The translations under genes and the position numbers were made by a program. A DNA stretch of 64,000 bases from Corbicula japonica (Eukaryota; Mollusca; Bivalvia; Venerida; Cyrenidae), in contig JAZAYU010000114.1 in NCBI GenBank assembly GCA_038501625.1, positions 1,054,001-1,118,000 on the forward strand, given 5' to 3'. A model generated the notes under the pieces. The model worked only from the letters and a program-made list of their open reading frames with translations, had not been told where the DNA came from and ran no database searches. This document shows, one piece after another, positions 59,053 to 64,000 of the stretch (position 1 is the first letter of the stretch; each line of letters begins with the position of its first letter).

Positions 59053-62000
59053 GTAAAATCATTCCAATCGGATAACGCGTAAAATCATTCCAGTTGGACA
59101 ACAGGCAAAATCTTTTCAATCGATCAAAGGTTAAATGATTCCAAACGGACAACAGGTAAAATCATTCCAATCGGATAACACGTAAAATCATTCCAGTCGG
59201 ACAACAGATGAAATCATTCCAATCGGACAAATGTTAAAATAATTCCAATCGGACAGAAAGTAAAATCATTGTAATCGGACAACAGGTCAAATGATTCCAA
59301 TCGTACAACAGGTAAAATCTAACCATAGACCGTTATTTTAGAACATATGTAGATTTGTATCTTTCCAGTCGGACAACATCTAAAAATTGTCCTTAGACTT
59401 TTTATGCAGAACATATGTAGATTTTCAACCTTACAATCGGACAACAGGTAAAATCATTCCAATTGGATAAATGGTAAAATCATTCCAATCGGACAAAGGT
59501 TAAATCATTCCAATCGGACAATAGGTCAAATCATTCCAATCGTACAACAGGTAGATCTAACCATAGACCGTTACTCTAGAACATATGTAGATTTGTATCT
59601 TTCCAGTCAGACTACAGGTAAAATTGACCTTACAGTATTTATGCAGAACATGTGTGGACTGTTACTGCAGAACAATGTAGATTTTCAACTTTCCAATCGG
59701 ACAACAGGTAAAACTAACTTTGACTACCTTACTGCATCTAATATTATAGATTTTGAACTTCCAAGTCGGATAACCATTGAACATTTCTTCAGAATATGTG
59801 TAGATTTAAAACTTTACAATTGGATAACAACTTTATCAAGTAAAACTCCATTTGACTAAATTTGGCATAATATGTGTAGATTTGGAACTTTCCAATAGCG
59901 GATAACAAGTAAAACTCCCACATGACTATTTCTGCAGAACGTGAAGATTTGGAATTTCCCATCGGATAACAGACGATCATAACATTTTTTACAATCGGAC
60001 AACAGATACACGATTGCTTGACCATTACCCAAAATGGACTTCGGAACTGCAAAATGGGATAAGTTAACGACTAGTCGATAACTATTATTAGATATTTAAA
60101 TGATGAACATATTGAAAATTTAAATAATAAGTTTGAACATTGACTAATCAAAGTTTTTTTCTCAATCACAGATTTTGAATGCTCTTGAACAGACACAATC
60201 AAACCGAGACTGTGATATTTTGATATTTGTCGTGTTTGGTGGCTTACAAAGTCCCCTTTTATCTACCTGTTGACTGAAAATTGATTACAATAATGACAAC
60301 ATTTTCTTAATTGAGAAAAATTATTTTCACAGGGAGCGTGGTAGCCGATGTACCCGGGGGAGTTCATACAGCCTTGATAAAAGCCGGTATCCTCGGAGAC
60401 CCCTACTACCGGAAAAACGATGCAGAATATCTGTGGGTGGGAAGGGCTAACTGGACATACATCCGCAAGTTTACAGGTGAAATATTCGTTACTATAATAA
60501 GTATGGATTTTCGGTAACACAAAAGGTACTTTTACGTTTTGTATTTAAAACATAAGGCTGTTTCTTCCAATTATCACCACTGTTCTTTTCTCATTGTATG
60601 TTCGTTGCAACCAGTAGCGTATACTTGATTTCATTTTCGAGCCAATACTGAGTCGTATGCAAGATTTTCATGGGTTCGTCTAGAGGGCTCGATCATCCCT
60701 AATGAACGCATTTGTATCCGTCACTGGAGTCTGGCATAAATATCACTAAAAGTGACAGGAATTGATTGTTCTTAAGGATTGCTTCACTGGTCAGAGAACC
60801 CAACCAATTCGGTGGGGGCGATAAAAATAAACAAATGATATATAATGTCAAAATTAGCTCGCCTCATCCGCCCCACCTCCCATGTTTGTAACCATTACTT
60901 GCCCTCTCCCTATTTTGCGCTCGCCCCTTAACAGCCAATTTCCCCGAACATTGATCTGTAAATTACAGCAACAGTTCTTTGTCACTTACAGTGCCTGCTG
61001 ACGCCCCGTCTCCCAAGTTTGTAACCATTATTTGCCTTCTCCCTGTTTAACAGTCCCGTCTTCTGAGTTTGTAATCATTACTTGCCCTCTCACTGTCTGC
61101 TTCCACTCCTTAACGCCTATTTCCCCCCCGCCCCCCCACGAATTCTCTTGTGTAATTAACAGCTACAGATGGTATTCAAAGTGCATAGGTTTCAAGCCCC
61201 GTCTCTCGAGTTTGTAATGATTACAATTTGCCTTCTCCATGGCTGCTTCCGTCTCTAAACCGTCCATTCCACTGAACATTGATGTGTACGATAATCAACA
61301 GCAACAGTTGTCATTTACAGTAGCAGTTGACATCCTGTCTAAGGACCAGATAATGTTGGTGTGCGAGGGGCTCGACACGGTGTCTTCTATCTACATCAAT
61401 AACAAGCTCGTTGGAGTGTCTGACAACATGTTTGTTCAATACATGTTTGATATCAAATCTGTCCTGCAGGTAAAATTTAACATTTTTTGTCAAGTAACAC
61501 AGCAATGGTCTTTAGCCGGTGAAAAAAAGCGTTAAAATAGGGTCATTGCATGCAATTACTTACATGGAATCAATAGTCAGGATTATCTGCCGCTTGATTT
61601 CTACGCAAAGGTCGGAAGTCGGGAACCAGACCATGGAATCACAGGCACTTGACAAGCTCTCCATCGCACCAGCACCAACCACAGCACCCTTACTTTTGCT
61701 GAAAGAATAGTGACGTCTCAAACTCAAAATTTCAAAAGACAACATACTTTCTTCAAATTGCGAAGTTGAAAACGTACCAATTTTCTTGTATGGAGTAGTT
61801 GGATTGAAAAAAAAGTTTTTCTTCATATTTCCGTTTACTTCATTAAGGATAGCAGACGTATAGCAGCATGTAGAAGGACGCCGATTTGGAGGACTTTAAT
61901 AGCTGAATTTGATTAATGATCCTGCCTGATAAATTATAAATTGCAACCCGCTCAGGAATGAAAATATTTGCGTTTTCCTGAACGAGTTGAAGCCGATAAC

Positions 62001-63514
62001 TTTGGTAAAACATGCTTTTAATTAAAATCAAAGTTTGATCATTTGTACATCATGAGCTTGGTTGACACTGTTCGCAAGTATGAGTATGTGTCAATGTATA
62101 TGAAGATACCGATGCTTTATAATATTACAGCTAGGAGAAAATGAAATCACCGTAACCTTTGAGTCAGCTGTTACCTACGCGGAAAGGAAGGCGAAGGAAG
62201 CCGGATATCCGATCCCACCTGACTGCCCGCCTGACTACTTCCGCGGTGAATGTCATGGCAACATGGTTAGAAAGATGCAGTGTGCGTTCAGCTGGGACTG
62301 GGGACCGGCTTTTGTCACTTCCGGTATATGGTAAGCCGTCTTGTTGTTCAGGGTTGCCAACACAATAGAGTTATTTTTGTGAGATGCAACCAACTTTGTT
62401 GTGCAATGAAGAAGCCAAATTTAAGATAGATTGCATACTAAAAAAGGTGAACTATACGTACATTTATAGGAAATGCACTTTCAGAAATCACAGCAACCTA
62501 AAGAAAGGTAAGATTAGGAAGTTTATGTTAAAATAAAAAATCACACACTTACACAGTCCCAGGGGGAAATCCGGCGACCGTCGAGGTCAATGCCTCAGTA
62601 ACGGTCCTTGGCAAACTATATTTTCTACTTAATAAGATCTTTCATATAGTTCCAGACACTCTTTCCAGTACTGGTTTTATCTATTTTAATATAAAGGCAG
62701 CTTGAAACCAGGTTCATGAATGTTAACACATGCGATTCAAAGATTAAAAGCAGAATTACATTTTAACCTTGTCGCAATTTAAGGATAAATATTGAGCAAT
62801 AAAATTACTTTTAATACATGCTATTTCATGTAATTTCAGGAAAGCTATATACATACGAGCTTTCAACACCCTTGTCATAACAGATGTAACAACAGAAACA
62901 CACAGCGGTAAGTTTATCCCAGTCTTCTTTTCTTTTATAAAAGTACAATATAAGTTGATTTATACACATATATCTTTGAAAAATGTAAATTACTTGGCGG
63001 CATGTCCGTTCCTCCATCGCTATTTGACAAAAGACATACCGTCCATAAACATTCGCCGCTCACTTTTCACTTTAAACGTTAAAAATAAATACTAAATACA
63101 AAAAAATAAACTAGTTTAGTTTTGACGTTTGATGCAAATCATAAGCACTTATTTGACAGATGAGAGAAGTACCGATGTAGAATAGAAAGAGACACCGAAG
63201 TTATTGTTAAAATGATTATCAATTATCAGTTCTTCGAAAGCCATCTCCTCGATCCGTTTTTGTTTAAGACAAAAAAAAGATGAATAGTCATACTGTTCAT
63301 TTTGTTTCATAAATGTCACAATCGTTTTTACTTGTTTACAGACGGCAAGGGAGGTTGGAGGCTAAGGGTTCGTGTGTTCATTGTACCACCTAAAGCCGGT
63401 ACCTTACGTGCAGTTTTCAGGGTGGTAATTGGCGGCACAGACATCGCTGCTGCTAAAGAAGTAACATTGTCGTCGGCATCTTCGAATGTCTTTATCGATG
63501 TATTCATTCAAAAG
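58866..63514 (+). CDS. MANBA: Lysosomal beta-mannosidase, N-terminal half (continues past window)
   Basis: Glycoside hydrolase family 2 enzyme that removes terminal beta-mannose from Man-beta-1,4-GlcNAc, the last exo-step of N-glycan breakdown in the lysosome. Six exons join in phase: 58866-59052, 60333-60476, 61321-61469, 62131-62330, 62840-62907, 63342-63514 (921 nt, 307 codons). The ATG at 58866 opens a signal peptide (MKYFIPLILFVLLCMKIISF); an in-frame ATG at 58830 is a less likely start. Family landmarks: LNGVWELSNRTTG, VPGGVHTALIKAGILGDPYY, NDAEYLWVGRANWTY, LVCEGLDTVSSIYIN, SDNMFVQYMFDI, PPDCPP, GECHGNMVRK, CAFSWDWGPAFVTSGIW. These make the N-terminal sugar-binding jelly-roll domain; the TIM-barrel catalytic glutamates lie beyond the window. 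NRT and NWT are potential N-glycosylation sites. Very secure. Confidence 0.95.
59030..60030 (+). repeat. Tandem array reiterating the MANBA exon 1 donor
   Basis: 26-bp units TTCCAATCGGACAACAGGTA AAATCA, later alternating with longer about 68-bp units (GAACATATGTAGATTTG...). ACAACAGGTAAAA occurs at about 59046 (real donor), 59149, 59305, 59432 and 59701. The array starts within the last about 20 coding bases of exon 1. Confidence 0.9.
60333..60476 (+). CDS. MANBA: MANBA exon 2
   Basis: Acceptor TTTTCACAG|GGAGCG and donor TTTACAG|GTGAAA. Encodes SVVADVPGGVHTALIKAGIL then GDPYYRKNDAEYLWVGRANW TYIRKF, matching the family's P-G-x-VH-x-AL...YYR-x-ND block. Confidence 0.93.
60876..61240 (+). repeat. 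Diverged repeats containing copies of the MANBA exon 3 acceptor
   Basis: CCCGTCTCCCAAGTTTGTAA CCATTA blocks recur at 60876, 61005, 61047 and 61196. At 60945-61012 GAACATTGATCTGTAAATTA CAGCAACAG ... CACTTACAG|TGCCTGCTGAC parallels the true junction at 61274-61332. Confidence 0.75.
61321..61469 (+). CDS. MANBA: MANBA exon 3
   Basis: Acceptor TCATTTACAG|TAGCAG and donor CTGCAG|GTAAAA. Encodes VAVDILSKDQIMLVCEGLDT then VSSIYINNKLVGVSDNMFVQ. Diverged copies of its acceptor and first exon bases lie upstream in the intron (60876-61240). Confidence 0.92.
62131..62330 (+). CDS. MANBA: MANBA exon 4
   Basis: Acceptor ATATTACAG|CTAGG and donor GGTATATG|GTAAGC (phase 2). Contains PPDCPPDYFRGECHGNMVRK and CAFSWDWGPAFVTSGIW, the best-conserved part of the N-terminal domain. 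Confidence 0.94.
62840..62907 (+). CDS. MANBA: MANBA exon 5
   Basis: Short 68-bp exon: acceptor TAATTTCAG|GAAAGC and donor CACAGCG|GTAAGT. Encodes KAIYIRAFNTLVITDVTTET HS, continuing GIW-K as in the family. Confidence 0.88.
63342..63514 (+). CDS. MANBA: MANBA exon 6
   Basis: Acceptor TTGTTTACAG|ACGGC and donor ATTCAAAAG|GTATGC, phase 0. Encodes DGKGGWRLRVRVFIVPPKAG then a beta-rich domain ending VFIDVFIQK. Low primary conservation is normal for this second beta-sandwich. Confidence 0.85.
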
Positions 63515-64000
63515 GTATGCTTCAACGCCCAGGACTACTAAAATGAGCTGAACTTTAAAATATTCCGTTTTCTGTAAGAGTTATGCTAATGAAGTTCTTT
63601 TGTTTGAATAAAATAACTGATTAATGAAATGAGCCTTCGATTAACAACTACGGCGTTATCAACAAACAAAAGAGACAAAACGCAATTCTAAGGCAAATGT
63701 GATTTTTCAAAAAATTATAGTGTTTCGATGTTTATTCGTAAAATCGCGAATGGAAATTTTTACGCGACCAGAAAACGCTTGTTTACATGTAGCCATGAAC
63801 GCTAGGTTATCGACGTACTTGATAAATTGTCATTCTTTCTATGTAGTTGGATATTATTTTATTTCTTGCTGTATCTGGTGATATTAACTTACATATCAAC
63901 GAAATAATAACCGCGAAATTACAGAGTTTGGTAAATCTAGGTCGATGCTGTCAAATCTGGAAACACAAGACTTCATAATTAATTTACGTTGGTAATAGAA

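Overview
The window looks like a eukaryotic, probably bivalve-mollusc, nuclear genome: AT-rich, intron-rich and crowded with repeats. The evidence is GT-AG introns joining exons in phase into animal proteins, many copies of an about 240 bp TTAA-flanked MITE, pearl/HINE-like elements with 145-170 bp tandem cores and ACGG-type microsatellite tails, and a SINE ending in a GTTAAACCCC-type tail. No species can be named from sequence alone.

Three host genes are visible. (1) On the minus strand, about 4.1-20.4 kb, three exons of a sodium/chloride-dependent SLC6 neurotransmitter transporter (glycine-transporter-like) cover the acidic N-terminus through about TM3; the rest lies beyond the left edge. 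(2) On the minus strand, 45.6-57.0 kb, a complete SLC35B1 gene (ER ATP/ADP or nucleotide-sugar carrier) has six common exons plus two alternative, phase-compatible first exons that each encode a different first membrane segment. (3) On the plus strand from 58.87 kb to beyond the right edge lies the N-terminal half of lysosomal beta-mannosidase (MANBA), head-to-head with SLC35B1 across about 1.9 kb.

The 12-kb intron between SLC6 exons B and C holds a nested composite. A pearl/HINE-like element (5.3-14.5 kb), with a dimeric tandem core, has been invaded by a second tandem-core element (8.1-10.4 kb) and by an apparently intact, spliced Crypton-type tyrosine-recombinase transposon (11.0-14.1 kb). 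The 20.6-45.5 kb interval has no recognised host gene. It holds further nested HINE-like elements (23.6-32.6 kb), pogo/Tc1-type TIR elements, long palindromes and a diverged tandem segmental duplication.

The most unusual recurring theme is that exon edges with their splice sites are reiterated in tandem: the SLC6 exon C acceptor (4 x 46 bp), SLC6 exon B (three copies), the MANBA exon 1 donor (an about 1 kb array) and the MANBA exon 3 acceptor. I saw no bacterial-type operon, CRISPR array or defence system. Exon coordinates rest on GT-AG sites and phase matching by eye, with no transcript evidence.
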